Notes under the pieces: model-generated | What the model was told of the DNA's origin: nothing | The model's input: only the letters and a program-made list of their open reading frames with translations | Databases searched by the model: none | Program-made: the position numbers and the translations under genes | Shown here: positions 41,001 to 48,568 of the stretch, piece by piece | Layout of the letters: the number at the start of each line of letters is the position of its first letter | Position numbering within the stretch: position 1 is the stretch's first letter | Source: an uncultured Phycisphaerales bacterium | GTDB taxonomy: Bacteria > Planctomycetota > Phycisphaerae > Sedimentisphaerales > Anaerohalosphaeraceae | NCBI GenBank assembly: GCA_937868095.1 | Contig: CALMLO010000042.1 | Location: forward strand, 1-64,000 | Reading direction: 5' to 3' | DNA length: 64,000 nt

Positions 41001-41284
41001 AGAAGAAAGGGATTCCCGCCGAGAAGATTTTCAAACTCCATGAAGGACGTCCCAATATTCTTGATGCCATTAAAAATAAAGAGATTCATCTGGTCATCAA
41101 CACCCCCATCGGCAGGCGGGGGGTTACCGACGACTCCTACATTCGCAAAGCGGCCATTCAGTACAAGATTCCTTATATTACAACCGTCGCCGCCGCCGCT
41201 GCCAGTGTCAAAGGAATCGCCGCCCGAAAAGCCGGTCCGATTACGGTCCGCTCCCTGCAAAGTTATCACGCAGAAATCCGATAA
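38084..41284 (+). CDS. carB: Carbamoyl-phosphate synthase large subunit
   Basis: Start ATG 38084 (GGAG-preceded) gives MPKRNDIKKVMIIGSGP. The 1066-residue protein has the full two-half architecture. The N-half ATP-grasp includes IVIGQACEFDYSGTQA, IRPAYTMGGTGSG and INPRTSRSSALASKATG; the oligomerisation segment contains LMLRLNHPTSERQFL; the C-half ATP-grasp repeats VLGGGPNRIGQGIEFDY, LMLRPSYVLGGRGM and EANPRASRTVPLVSKV. The C-terminal allosteric MGS domain ends RGVTDDSYIRKAAIQYKIPY. It makes carbamoyl phosphate from glutamine-derived ammonia, bicarbonate and two ATP for pyrimidines and arginine. The small subunit carA is not in the window. Confidence 0.96.
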   Translation: MPKRNDIKKVMIIGSGPIVIGQACEFDYSGTQACKALRKLGFEIVLVNSNPATIMTDPEMADITYIEPLNLDYMTKIIEKERPDALLPNLGGQSGLNLCSELAASGVLEKYGVKVIGVQVDAIKRGEDRIEFKKTMQRLGIDMPRSQPAYTVQEAEEIAKELGFPLVIRPAYTMGGTGSGLVYNIDELRTIAARGLEASMVHQILVEESVQGWEELELEIVRDSKGQKITVCFIENIDPMGVHTGDSLCTAPMLTIGKDLQQKLQDYSYAIADAIEVIGGTNIQFAHDPKTGRVVVIEINPRTSRSSALASKATGFPIALVSAMLAGGLTLDEIPYWREGTLEKYTPWGDYVVVKFARWAFEKFKGIEDKLGTQMRAVGEVMSIGKTYKEALQKAVRSLEIGRYGLGFAKNFYHLSLEELMLRLNHPTSERQFLMYEALRKGASVKALAEKTSIKEWFIQQMAELVQLEEILLQYKGKTLPDALLEQAKKDGFADRYLAKLLGCQEEQIRSHRMRLGIVEGWEAVPVSGVENAAYYFSTYNAPDRVPTSQKPKVMVLGGGPNRIGQGIEFDYCCVHAAFALREAGIETIMVNCNPETVSTDYDTSDKLYFEPLTVEDVLSIYEKEKPLGVIVQFGGQTPLNIARQLEEAGVNILGTSTNSIDLAEDRDRFRTMMEKLGIPMPRAGTASTIEDALRVAEEIGYPLMLRPSYVLGGRGMEIIHDEAMLREYMAAAVDVSPERPILIDKFLVNAVETEADAIADGTDAFIPAVMEHIEQAGIHSGDSACVIPPVSIPKKHFDTICEYTRKIAIELHVVGLMNMQYAIADDIVYVLEANPRASRTVPLVSKVCSLSMARLATEVMLGKKLKDLRLKTRKIRYFGAKESVLPFNMLPEVDPVLGPEMRSTGEVLGLADSFGMAFFKSQEAARQPLPLEGTVLITVSDPDKDAIVPVAKQFAAIGFRIIATEGTCAHLQKKGIPAEKIFKLHEGRPNILDAIKNKEIHLVINTPIGRRGVTDDSYIRKAAIQYKIPYITTVAAAAASVKGIAARKAGPITVRSLQSYHAEIR

Positions 41285-41384
41285 CAGCAAAAACACTTTT
41301 CCGGCAAACTTCGAATCCTTATCAAAAAAAGGATGTCAAAGGTCCTGTATCCATAAATTTTTTTTAATTTTTTAAAAATCCTTC
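41285..41384. other. Intergenic region between carB and the trp leader
   Basis: This stretch has a 6-bp stem ATCCTT/AAGGAT (41315-41320 and 41329-41334) and long T/A runs around 41358-41373 that may serve as a weak carB terminator. It directly precedes the trp promoter. No gene is seen. Confidence 0.4.
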
Positions 41385-41413
41385 TTGATTGGCCAAACAA
41401 AATCCGCTATACT
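41385..41413 (+). promoter_or_regulatory. Sigma-70 promoter of the trp operon
   Basis: TTGATT (41385-41390) and TATACT (41408-41413) are separated by exactly 17 nt, a near-consensus promoter. Transcription is expected about 7 nt beyond the -10, at 41420-41421, which coincides with the ATG of the leader peptide. Confidence 0.75.
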
Positions 41414-41420
41414 TGTTTCT

Positions 41421-41474
41421 ATGAATAGAATCGTTTCCGTTCAAAAAGGGTATTGGCGACGACCGCAGGCATAG
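41421..41474 (+). CDS. trpL: trp operon leader peptide, 17 aa, single Trp, apparently leaderless
   Basis: ATG 41421 opens a 17-codon frame, MNRIVSVQKGYWRRPQA, ending at TAG 41472-41474. The single Trp codon (codon 12, 41454-41456) lies just before the first attenuator strand, and the preceding GY resembles the KGWWR context of the Escherichia coli leader. There is no Shine-Dalgarno sequence, and the promoter at 41385-41413 puts the mRNA 5' end at the ATG, so translation would begin on a leaderless transcript. Ribosome stalling at Trp 12 when charged tRNA-Trp is scarce would free the downstream strand. Leaderless trpL is known in Sinorhizobium. Confidence 0.7.
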   Translation: MNRIVSVQKGYWRRPQA

Positions 41475-41552
41475 GCCGGCGGTCAGCAGACACCCTTTTT
41501 CTGCTTCCAGGAACTATCCCTTCGCGACCCGGCCTTAAACGGGTCTTTTTTT
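41443..41552 (+). promoter_or_regulatory. trp attenuator with mutually exclusive hairpins
   Basis: Strand 1 is GACCGC (41461-41466), inside codons just after Trp 12. Strand 2 is GGCCGGCGGTC (41474-41484). Strand 3 is GACCCGGCC (41526-41534). Strand 4 is CGGGTC (41540-41545) followed by T7. Strand 1 pairs with the end of strand 2 (41479-41484), and strand 3 pairs with strand 4 to make the terminator. Alternatively GGCCGG of strand 2 pairs with CCGGCC of strand 3 (with GTC/GAC extension) and blocks termination. An outer 9-bp stem AAAAAGGGT (41443-41451) with ACCCTTTTT (41492-41500) further stabilises the 1:2 form. Confidence 0.75.
41526..41552 (+). terminator. Rho-independent terminator of the trp attenuator
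   Basis: Stem GACCCG (41526-41531) with CGGGTC (41540-41545), 8-nt loop, directly followed by seven T (41546-41552). It lies 31 nt before the trpE start and would stop transcription when the leader peptide is translated without stalling. Confidence 0.85.
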
Positions 41553-41583
41553 ATTCCCAGAAACCAAAAAGGACGCAAAACAG

Positions 41584-43221
41584 ATGAGTGATTATCAAAC
41601 AAGAATCAAGCAAGCCAAACCGGGACAAATCATTCCGATGGTCCGTGAAATTGAGATGGCCTGCCCCGTCGAGTTTTTCTCGCGCCTGAGCGATTACGGA
41701 CGGGCCGAACACTGCTGCCTGCTCGAATCCCGCGATTACCTGTCGGAAGCCAAAGGCAATGAACTGACGTTCGGCACCGCCGACCCCGCTCTTTACCTGA
41801 CCGGCAAGGCCGACCAATTTGAGATTCGCGCCCTCAACTCCACCGGCCGGCGAATCATTCAGCACTTGGCCGAGCACCCCGAGCGGTTTTCTTTCTGCCG
41901 CACAATTAAGTTCACTGACGGCCTCATCACCGGCATCCTCCAGCGAAACGCCGAAAAAACCGACGAACTGTCCCGCCTCAAAAGCGTCAGCCAGATGGAT
42001 GTTATCCGGGCGGTTGCCTTTGCCTTTGAACTGGCCAGCCCCCCTTTCCGGGTCACCTGCGGACTGTTTGGTGCTGTCAGTTATGATTTTATCGATCAAT
42101 TTGAGACCCTGCCGCCCAATCGGCAGGACGTGCTGAACAATCCTGATTACGAGCTGTATTTTGCAGACAACATCTTTCTGATGGACCATCATCAGAGCAA
42201 AGGGTATCTCATCGTTAATGCTATCATCACCAACGGCAACCGCCAGGCCATTTATGAAGAGGCAATGGAACGGTTCGACCGCTATCTTCAGCAGGTCCAG
42301 GCCAATCGTCCTGAGCCGGCATTTTGGGAAGGCCCCCTCCCGCCTGCCGGCACGGATACCCCCCGGCCTGAATATGAATCGATGGTTCAAAAAGCCAAAG
42401 AACACATTCGCAACGGAGACATTTTTCAGGTGGTTTTGAGCCGAACCCTTACCGAGCCGTGTCCAGCCGAACCGCTGGATGTCTATCGCCGCCTTCGCCT
42501 GCTGAACCCGTCTCCTTATATGTTTTATTTTCACACCAGCCGAACCTGCCTCATCGGCGCCAGCCCCGAACTGAACCTTCGGGTAAGCGGAAAAAAGGAT
42601 CGGATTGTTGAAATCCGCCCTATTGCCGGCACCAAACCGCGCGGCTGGGTCGGCGGGGTCATCGACCCGGAAACGGATATGCGGTACGAAGCCGAACTGC
42701 ATCTGGATCATAAGGAACTGGCCGAACATATGATGCTGGTGGACCTGGCCCGAAACGACATCGCCCGCGTCGCCTGCCCGGGCTCCCGACTGGTTAACGA
42801 GCTGCTTACTGTCGAACACTATGAATCGGTGATGCATCTGGTAAGCAACGTCAAAGGCAAACTGCGGCCCGACCTGGATGCCCTCAGCGCCTATCTGGCC
42901 ACAATGAACATGGGCACGCTGACGGGTGCTCCCAAGATTGAGGCAATGAAAATCATCCGGCAGCTCGAACCGGACAAACGCGGCTACTACGGCGGCGCTG
43001 TGATGTATCTGACGGTGGACGGGCAGTTTGACAGCTGCATCACCATCCGAAGTTTGCAGATTCGAGACCATACGGCCTACATTCGGGCCGGTGCCGGCAT
43101 CGTCCACGACAGCATTCCCGAGATGGAGTTCGACGAAACAGAAAACAAGGCCAGATCGTGTCTGAAGGCCGTCCGACTTGCCTCCGCCCAAGCGGCCCAA
43201 CAACCTCTGCCCTATCCATAA
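41584..43221 (+). CDS. trpE: Anthranilate synthase component I
   Basis: This 545-residue protein starts after AAGGACGCAAAACAG. The N-terminal regulatory part includes CLLESRD, the Trp-binding LLES motif of feedback-sensitive TrpE. The C-terminal chorismate-binding part has IFQVVLSRTL, PSPYMFYFHTS, IGASPELNLRVSG, EIRPIAGTKPRG, DLARNDIARV, VMHLVSNVKG, GTLTGAPKIEAMKII and YYGGAVMYLTVDG. It makes anthranilate from chorismate with ammonia from TrpG. It is the first structural gene after the attenuator. TrpE and TrpG are separate genes here, with a 9-nt gap. Confidence 0.95.
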   Translation: MSDYQTRIKQAKPGQIIPMVREIEMACPVEFFSRLSDYGRAEHCCLLESRDYLSEAKGNELTFGTADPALYLTGKADQFEIRALNSTGRRIIQHLAEHPERFSFCRTIKFTDGLITGILQRNAEKTDELSRLKSVSQMDVIRAVAFAFELASPPFRVTCGLFGAVSYDFIDQFETLPPNRQDVLNNPDYELYFADNIFLMDHHQSKGYLIVNAIITNGNRQAIYEEAMERFDRYLQQVQANRPEPAFWEGPLPPAGTDTPRPEYESMVQKAKEHIRNGDIFQVVLSRTLTEPCPAEPLDVYRRLRLLNPSPYMFYFHTSRTCLIGASPELNLRVSGKKDRIVEIRPIAGTKPRGWVGGVIDPETDMRYEAELHLDHKELAEHMMLVDLARNDIARVACPGSRLVNELLTVEHYESVMHLVSNVKGKLRPDLDALSAYLATMNMGTLTGAPKIEAMKIIRQLEPDKRGYYGGAVMYLTVDGQFDSCITIRSLQIRDHTAYIRAGAGIVHDSIPEMEFDETENKARSCLKAVRLASAQAAQQPLPYP

Positions 43222-43230
43222 GGAGAAACC

Positions 43231-43842
43231 ATGGAACCCGTACGCGTCCTGTTCATTGATAACTTTGACTCATTCACCTATAACCTTGTCGATGAATTTG
43301 CCAAGCGCAAATGCCCGACTCTGGTGTACCGCTCAGACACGCCTCTTCCGGCCCTGCTCCGTGCCGCCGACCAGTTCGAGGCCCAGCTTCTGGTTATTTC
43401 CCCCGGTCCAGGCACCCCTTCGGCGGCAGGCGTTTCCCTGGAAGCCATCGACCATTTCCACACAAAACTGCCTATCTTTGGGGTCTGCTTAGGCCATCAG
43501 GCCATTGTCCAATATTTTGGAGGGGTCATCAGCCACGCCCCCTGCGTGATGCACGGAAAGGCCTCACGAATCACCCATACGGGAAAAGGTCTATTTCAGG
43601 GTCTGGAAAATCCTCTCCATGCCGGCCGCTACCATAGTCTGTGTGCGGCCACCCTCCCTGACTGCCTGGAACAAACAGCCGTCTTTGAAAACATCGTGAT
43701 GGGTATCCAGCACAAAGAGCTGCCGATTTACGGTGTCCAGTTTCACCCCGAAAGCATTCTTACGCCTACAGGGGGAAAAATCATCGAAAATGTCCTGAAA
43801 ATTGCCTCTCATCGCAAACAAACCGTTGTTAAGACAAATTAG
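43231..43842 (+). CDS. trpG: Anthranilate synthase component II (glutamine amidotransferase)
   Basis: This 203-residue class I amidotransferase has LFIDNFDSFTYNLVDEF at the start, LLVISPGPGTPSAAG, the nucleophile Cys in FGVCLGHQAI, and the His/Glu pair in GVQFHPESILTP. It supplies ammonia to TrpE. AGGAGAAACC precedes its ATG. PabA activity for folate is possible as well, but the position in the trp operon favours TrpG. Confidence 0.93.
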   Translation: MEPVRVLFIDNFDSFTYNLVDEFAKRKCPTLVYRSDTPLPALLRAADQFEAQLLVISPGPGTPSAAGVSLEAIDHFHTKLPIFGVCLGHQAIVQYFGGVISHAPCVMHGKASRITHTGKGLFQGLENPLHAGRYHSLCAATLPDCLEQTAVFENIVMGIQHKELPIYGVQFHPESILTPTGGKIIENVLKIASHRKQTVVKTN

Positions 43843-43853
43843 GAGAGAATCGT

Positions 43854-44873
43854 ATGACCAAAATCACCAAATATCTTGAAATTATTCTGGAGGGCAATGA
43901 CCTTACTTTCGAGCAGGCCAAGCAGCTGCTGGATACCATCTTTGAAGGGGATGTGGCCGAAGTTCAGATTGCGGCTTTCCTGGCTGCCATGCGAGTAAAA
44001 AAGGCCTCTGTGGGCGAACTGGCGGGGCTGGCTTCTTCCCTTCGAGAACATGCCGTAACGGTCTATGCGGGCGTGGACAATCTTGTCGATACCTGCGGCA
44101 CAGGAGGGGCGGCTCTGAAAACCTTCAACATCTCCACCACCGCTGCCTTCGTCGCCGCCGGCGCCGGCGCGTATATTGCCAAACACGGCAATCGAGGCAT
44201 CACCAGCGTCTGCGGCTCCGCTGACCTGCTTGTTGCCCTCGGCGTCAATATCGACGCCGGCCCGGACACCGTGGCCCGCTGCATTCGAGAAGCGCATATC
44301 GGGTTTATGTTTGCTCCTAAGTTCCACCCGGCGATGAGACATGTCCAGCCCATTCGCAAAACGCTCGATTTCACCACCGCTTTCAATCTTTTGGGGCCCC
44401 TGGCTAATCCTGCTCATGCCTCAGCCCAGGTGATGGGGGTTTCCGAGGCCTCTCTGATGCCGCGTATCGCCGAAACCCTCAAAGTGCTCGGCCTGCGCCG
44501 GGCGATGGTCGTCCACAGCAACGGTTTGGACGAAATCAGCACAATGGGCCCTACGCGGATTTTTCATCTTTACACCGACGGCTCCGTTGCAGAGGAAATT
44601 TTTGATGCAGAACGGTACGGCATTCCCAAAGCAGAATACGACGAACTTGCCGGCGGTGATGTGGATACCAACGCCCATATCCTGCGGGAAATTCTGTTTG
44701 AAAAAGCCGACGGTCCGCGAAAAGATATTGTGCTTTTGAATGCCGCTGCTGCTATAATAGCGGCAGGTCTGGCTGATGACTTCGCAGAAGGCATCGAAAA
44801 GGCCGATGAGTCCATCTGTTCCGGAAAGGCCGCCGAATGCCTGGAAAAACTGGTTGAATTAAGCAATCACTGA
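43854..44873 (+). CDS. trpD: Anthranilate phosphoribosyltransferase
   Basis: This 339-residue protein has the phosphoribosyl pyrophosphate site VDTCGTGGAALKTFNISTT, then KHGNRGITSVCGSADLL, FAPKFHPAMRHVQPIR and FNLLGPLANPAHA, all TrpD signatures. It transfers phosphoribose to anthranilate. AGGAGAGAATCGT precedes the ATG, and trpF follows 17 nt later with no trpC between. Confidence 0.95.
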   Translation: MTKITKYLEIILEGNDLTFEQAKQLLDTIFEGDVAEVQIAAFLAAMRVKKASVGELAGLASSLREHAVTVYAGVDNLVDTCGTGGAALKTFNISTTAAFVAAGAGAYIAKHGNRGITSVCGSADLLVALGVNIDAGPDTVARCIREAHIGFMFAPKFHPAMRHVQPIRKTLDFTTAFNLLGPLANPAHASAQVMGVSEASLMPRIAETLKVLGLRRAMVVHSNGLDEISTMGPTRIFHLYTDGSVAEEIFDAERYGIPKAEYDELAGGDVDTNAHILREILFEKADGPRKDIVLLNAAAAIIAAGLADDFAEGIEKADESICSGKAAECLEKLVELSNH

Positions 44874-44890
44874 AACGTCTCCAAAAGCGT

Positions 44891-45529
44891 ATGATCTTTA
44901 CAAAAATAAAAATCTGTGGAATTACCAATCTGGAAGACGCCCTGGCGGCCGTCAGATTCGGCGCAGACATGCTGGGTTTTATCTTCTATCCCAAAAGCCC
45001 TCGATACATCGACCGGGAAAAGGCGTGGGAAATCATCCGCCAAATCCCCACTTCGATTGATACGGTCGGCGTCTTTGTCAATCCCTCCATTCAGGAGATT
45101 CAGGAAACCGCCCAGCAGGGCTGGTTCAACTGGATTCAGCTTCACGGAGAGGAAACAGCCGATTTCTGCCGTTCCCTGCACTGGCTGAACATTCGCCTGA
45201 TCAAGGCCGTTCGGGTCAAAAACCGTTCCGACATCGAGCAGTCCCTTACGTACCCGACGGATGCGATCCTGCTGGACACCTATACCGACGGCCTTTACGG
45301 CGGCAGCGGAGAAACCTTCGACTGGTCCTGGATCGGCTACCCGCCCCGGCGGCTCTTTCTCTCCGGCGGCATCGGCCCTCACAATATCCTGGAGGCCCTC
45401 GAAGTCGGTACGTATGCCATCGACATCAACAGCAGTGTGGAAAGTACGCCCGGCAAAAAAGACCACGAGAAAATGAAACAGCTCTTTGATACCATCAGCC
45501 GCATTCACGGCAGAAAGGTCCGCAAATGA
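44891..45529 (+). CDS. trpF: Phosphoribosylanthranilate isomerase
   Basis: This 212-residue TIM barrel begins [14 protein letters not shown] with the catalytic Cys of KICG, then [36 protein letters not shown] with the catalytic Asp, and [10 protein letters not shown], the phosphate loop. It isomerises N-(5'-phosphoribosyl)anthranilate. Its stop overlaps the trpB start by 4 nt. In this operon it follows trpD directly, without the indole-glycerol-phosphate synthase gene. Confidence 0.93.
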   Translation: MIFTKIKICGITNLEDALAAVRFGADMLGFIFYPKSPRYIDREKAWEIIRQIPTSIDTVGVFVNPSIQEIQETAQQGWFNWIQLHGEETADFCRSLHWLNIRLIKAVRVKNRSDIEQSLTYPTDAILLDTYTDGLYGGSGETFDWSWIGYPPRRLFLSGGIGPHNILEALEVGTYAIDINSSVESTPGKKDHEKMKQLFDTISRIHGRKVRK

Positions 45530-46713
45530 AACACAAAGGACGATTCGGCCCTTTTGGCGGGTATTATGTGCCAGAAGTGCTTATTCCAGCCCTTGAGGAA
45601 ATTGAATCCGCCTTCGAGCAGTTTCGCAATGACAGGAGATTTCTTCAGGAACTGAACACGCTCTTTACGGATTATGCTGGACGTCCCACCCCCCTCTATC
45701 ACGCCCGACGTTTCAGCGAAGTGACGGGCTTTCCGGTCTATCTCAAACGAGAAGATCTCCTCCACGGCGGGGCTCACAAAATCAACAATGCCCTCGGACA
45801 AGGGCTTCTGGCCCGCTATATGGGCAAAAGCAAACTGATTGCGGAAACCGGTGCCGGCCAGCACGGTCTGGCGACGGCTATCGTCGGGGCTCTTTTGGGA
45901 ATGGAAACCAAAATCTTTATGGGTTTTACCGATGTGGCCCGTCAGAACGTAAACGTCCGCAAAATGCGTCTTCTCGGTGCGGAAGTCATTGCCGTCGAAG
46001 GGGGAACCGGAACCCTCAAAGATGCCATCAATGAAGCGTTCCGATACTGGACAGCCCACGTCGAAGACACCTTCTACCTGTTTGGAACGGCCGGCGGTCC
46101 GCATCCTTATCCGACGATTGTGCGGCACTTTCAGTCCCCCATTGGGCAGGAAGCTCGCCGGCAATGCCTTGAAAAGACCGGGCGGCTGCCGGACATCGTA
46201 ACGGCCTGCGTGGGGGGCGGCTCCAACGCCATCGGCATCTTTTCGGCTTTTCTCGACGATCCGCAAGTCCGGCTGGTCGGCGTGGAAGGCGGCGGCAAAG
46301 GACTCCAGACCACCCAGCACTGTGCCACCCTCTGCCGGGGCAGAGTCGGTATTCTGCACGGCGCTCGCACCTATCTGCTTCAGGACGAGAACGGCCAAAT
46401 CCGCGATACAGAATGCATCTCCGCCGGCTTGGATTACCCGGGCGTCGGGCCTGAACACGCCCACCTCAAGGAAACAGGCCGTGCCGAGTACGTCAGTGTC
46501 GAAGATGAAGAGGTTCTCGATACCTTTTTCCTGTTCTCGAAGACTGAAGGCATCCTGCCTGCTCTCGAAAGCACCCATGCCCTTGCCTGGCTGTGTCAGC
46601 AAAAAGGCATCCTTCCTCCGGAAACCATCGTCATTGCGAACCTGTCCGGACGCGGCGACAAAGACATCGATATCGTTGAACACCACAGACCCCTTGCTTC
46701 GAGGTCCTTATGA
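45526..46713 (+). CDS. trpB: Tryptophan synthase beta chain
   Basis: At 395 residues it is a TrpB1-type beta chain: [19 protein letters not shown], the PLP lysine in [40 protein letters not shown] for phosphate binding, and [16 protein letters not shown]. It condenses indole and serine to tryptophan. It overlaps trpF by ATGA and trpA by ATGA, so translation of the three genes is coupled. Confidence 0.96.
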   Translation: MKHKGRFGPFGGYYVPEVLIPALEEIESAFEQFRNDRRFLQELNTLFTDYAGRPTPLYHARRFSEVTGFPVYLKREDLLHGGAHKINNALGQGLLARYMGKSKLIAETGAGQHGLATAIVGALLGMETKIFMGFTDVARQNVNVRKMRLLGAEVIAVEGGTGTLKDAINEAFRYWTAHVEDTFYLFGTAGGPHPYPTIVRHFQSPIGQEARRQCLEKTGRLPDIVTACVGGGSNAIGIFSAFLDDPQVRLVGVEGGGKGLQTTQHCATLCRGRVGILHGARTYLLQDENGQIRDTECISAGLDYPGVGPEHAHLKETGRAEYVSVEDEEVLDTFFLFSKTEGILPALESTHALAWLCQQKGILPPETIVIANLSGRGDKDIDIVEHHRPLASRSL

Positions 46714-47531
46714 ATGCTTATCAAGCGTGCTTTTCCAAACTCGACCGTGCGGCTCTGATTCCTTTTTTCGTCATCGGCGATCCCTCCTACGACGTGAGCG
46801 CTGAACTGGTGAAAGCCGCCATTGATGCCGGTGCCGACATTCTCGAGCTGGGAATCCCGTTTTCAGACCCGGTGGCAGACGGCCCTACCATCCAGAAGGC
46901 CGACCTGCGGGCTTTGAAAGCCGGCATGACCCCCGCGCGGGCAATTGAGTTCATCCGCGAAATTACGGCCTATAAACCCATTCCCATTGGTCTTTTGGTT
47001 TACTACAATCTTTTGGTTCAGTACGGCGTGAACAGATTCTTTGAAGACTTCAAGCAGGCCGGCGGCACAAGTGTACTGGTTGCAGACCTTTCGATTGATG
47101 ACGCCGATGAAATCATTCCTTCGGCCCGGCGGGTGGGGCTGGAAACGGTCTTTATGGCCACCCCCAACACTCCTGACGGGCGGCTGCGGTTCATTTCCGA
47201 AAAAACCACCGGTTTTATTTATGCCGTCTCTCTGCTGGGAACCACGGGGGAGCGAGCGGCACTTTCCCAAACCGTTCGCCCGTTCCTTTCCCGCCTTAAG
47301 CGTCTGACCGACAAGCCGATTTGCGTAGGATTCGGCATCAGCAGTCCTGAACATGCATTTGAGGTAGCCCAAGCCGGTGCGGACGGCGTCATCATCGGCA
47401 GCCGCATCGTCAAATTTATTGAAGAAAATCCGGAGAACCCTGCCCGAATAAAAGAGAACATCACCCGTTTTATCCGAGATGTGCTGGACAAGCTGCCCCC
47501 CCAATCGCCAAAGAGCCGTCCGTCCTCCTAA
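46710..47531 (+). CDS. trpA: Tryptophan synthase alpha chain
   Basis: This 273-residue TIM barrel has the catalytic Glu in [20 protein letters not shown], catalytic Asp in [25 protein letters not shown] and the phosphate-binding [14 protein letters not shown] plus GVIIGSRIV. It cleaves indole-3-glycerol phosphate to indole, which is channelled to TrpB. It overlaps the trpB stop. Its 3' end overlaps the end of the minus-strand gene at 47528 by 4 nt, with no terminator hairpin visible. Confidence 0.95.
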   Translation: MNAYQACFSKLDRAALIPFFVIGDPSYDVSAELVKAAIDAGADILELGIPFSDPVADGPTIQKADLRALKAGMTPARAIEFIREITAYKPIPIGLLVYYNLLVQYGVNRFFEDFKQAGGTSVLVADLSIDDADEIIPSARRVGLETVFMATPNTPDGRLRFISEKTTGFIYAVSLLGTTGERAALSQTVRPFLSRLKRLTDKPICVGFGISSPEHAFEVAQAGADGVIIGSRIVKFIEENPENPARIKENITRFIRDVLDKLPPQSPKSRPSS

Positions 47532-47881
47532 AAAGCAGCCGGCACCGTCTTATCTTCCTTGCGGAAAGATTCAAGAGACTGCGGCTCGGCCACTTTTCGA
47601 TAGCCGAGGGCTTTAATAACCTCCAGCACCTCCGTCCAGGTAGGGAAGGGCCGCTGATTGGCCCGTTTATATTGGTCGATGGCCATCAGAAATTCGAACT
47701 GCTCATCGGTCATTTCACCTTCTTCGGCTACTCGACGTTCTTCCGTGCGCCGACGTCCGGGCCCGCGGCGTCGATCCCACCCGCTTCGACGATCCATTAC
47801 ATTTTTTCGCCGCTCAACAAAAGTCCGACGCTCCTGGGGCTGTTCCTTTTGTGCTTCAGTTTCTTTTTTGGTGTCTGCCAT
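47528..47881 (-). CDS. Small basic protein with Arg-rich repeats, unknown function (117 aa)
   Basis: ATG 47881 ([11 protein letters not shown]) is preferred over an upstream GTG at 47890. The N-terminal third is Lys/Glu/Gln-rich and probably disordered. The middle has an Arg repeat [15 protein letters not shown], and the C-terminal ~50 residues look folded ([39 protein letters not shown]). The Arg region could bind nucleic acid, but nothing in the sequence proves it. No family name is known to me. It is 54 nt downstream of the DUF2007 gene on the same strand. Confidence 0.65.
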   Translation of the reverse strand: MADTKKETEAQKEQPQERRTFVERRKNVMDRRSGWDRRRGPGRRRTEERRVAEEGEMTDEQFEFLMAIDQYKRANQRPFPTWTEVLEVIKALGYRKVAEPQSLESFRKEDKTVPAAF

Positions 47882-47935
47882 TTTTATCACAACCTCTTCA
47901 ATAAACAGCGGTTTGGCTTTTCTCCGTTGACTGAT

Positions 47936-48256
47936 TTACTCCGTTTCCTCGCCGTCAGGTTCTTCCAGCCACCTGTCGCTTCCGTGAAAAAACACGTCGA
48001 AAAAGTTCTCAAACGGTGCCTGCGAAGCAATCAGCGAGTGAGCTTCATCCAGCACCTCCTCGGGAACAAGCACAGCAATGCCCGGCGAGGGGGTCCCTGC
48101 CGTTTCCGGCTGCCGAATAAAGGCAGAAATTCCATTTTCTTCGAGCAGATTTTTATAATAACGGGCCAGTTCCAGGTCTTCGGCAAAGGCCACCGTTACA
48201 AACTCCCCTACCGGGCTTTTATTTGTTCGTTTGTTTGGCTTCTTGGGTTCTGCCAT
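47936..48256 (-). CDS. DUF2007-like small protein (106 aa)
   Basis: The folded core, residues ~18-75 (FVTVAFAEDLELARYYKNLLEENGI, then GIAVLVPEEVLDEAHSLI), matches the DUF2007 pattern: a beta-alpha-beta unit that places a short loop between the alpha helix and the second strand. The N-terminus is basic and the C-terminus is acidic. GGAGAGGA precedes the ATG at 48256. DUF2007 proteins are thought to have signalling roles, but no function has been established here. It leads a two-gene minus-strand unit with the Arg-rich protein. Confidence 0.75.
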   Translation of the reverse strand: MAEPKKPNKRTNKSPVGEFVTVAFAEDLELARYYKNLLEENGISAFIRQPETAGTPSPGIAVLVPEEVLDEAHSLIASQAPFENFFDVFFHGSDRWLEEPDGEETE

Positions 48257-48295
48257 GGTCCTCTCCGCGTTCTGAGGATTCCTGCTTATTCCGGT

Positions 48296-48403
48296 TCAAT
48301 TGCCCTCTTCATCGACAAAGCCGGCAACCTGATTAAACGGAATCCGAAGAAAAACTCCTTCCTTATCGCCGCTGAAAAGGGATGGGACGAGAGGAACGGT
48401 CAT
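48296..48403 (-). CDS. Possible small ORF (35 aa) upstream of the DUF2007 gene
   Basis: A short frame with ATG 48403 reads MTVPLVPSLFSGDKEGVF and continues to DEEGN before its stop at 48298-48296. The composition (a hydrophobic beta-like core with Gly and acidic turns) looks protein-like. A longer reading from ATG 48448 adds 15 residues. No ribosome binding site or homologue is known, so this is speculative. Confidence 0.2.
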   Translation of the reverse strand: MTVPLVPSLFSGDKEGVFLRIPFNQVAGFVDEEGN

Positions 48404-48450
48404 AGGGACTTTTGCGTTTATACGCTCTCTGAGCGTAAAATTTTGCATTT

Positions 48451-48481
48451 TTGACAAATTTTTTATTGCAAACCCTATCAA
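48451..48481 (+). promoter_or_regulatory. Putative promoter of the histone-like gene
   Basis: A consensus TTGACA (48451-48456) is followed 19 nt later by TATCAA (48476-48481). The spacing is long; an alternative is TTGCAA (48466-48471) with CACAAT 17 nt downstream. Either gives a 5' leader of roughly 70-80 nt with CGGAGGTGCCGT before the ATG. Confidence 0.4.
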
Positions 48482-48568
48482 ACATAGCCACAATACGCCG
48501 AAAAGCATATGGCGGCATCGTCGTGCCGCTTTTATGGGAACTTCAACTTTTTTACACGGAGGTGCCGT

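Larger units (their letters stand above)
48257..48568. other. 312-nt region between the DUF2007 gene and the histone-like gene
   Basis: Besides the doubtful small ORF at 48296-48403, this region holds a 7-bp perfect inverted repeat TACGCTC/GAGCGTA (48421-48427 and 48431-48437) with a 3-nt loop, followed by AAATTTTGC, and then the A+T-rich promoter region of the histone-like gene. The inverted repeat could be an operator or a weak terminator. Confidence 0.4.

Noticed and set aside
41551-43203. Long open frame (550 codons) antisense to trpE
   Set aside because: It mirrors trpE exactly in extent, its translation is low complexity and lacks any recognised motif, and the plus-strand frame is a clear TrpE.
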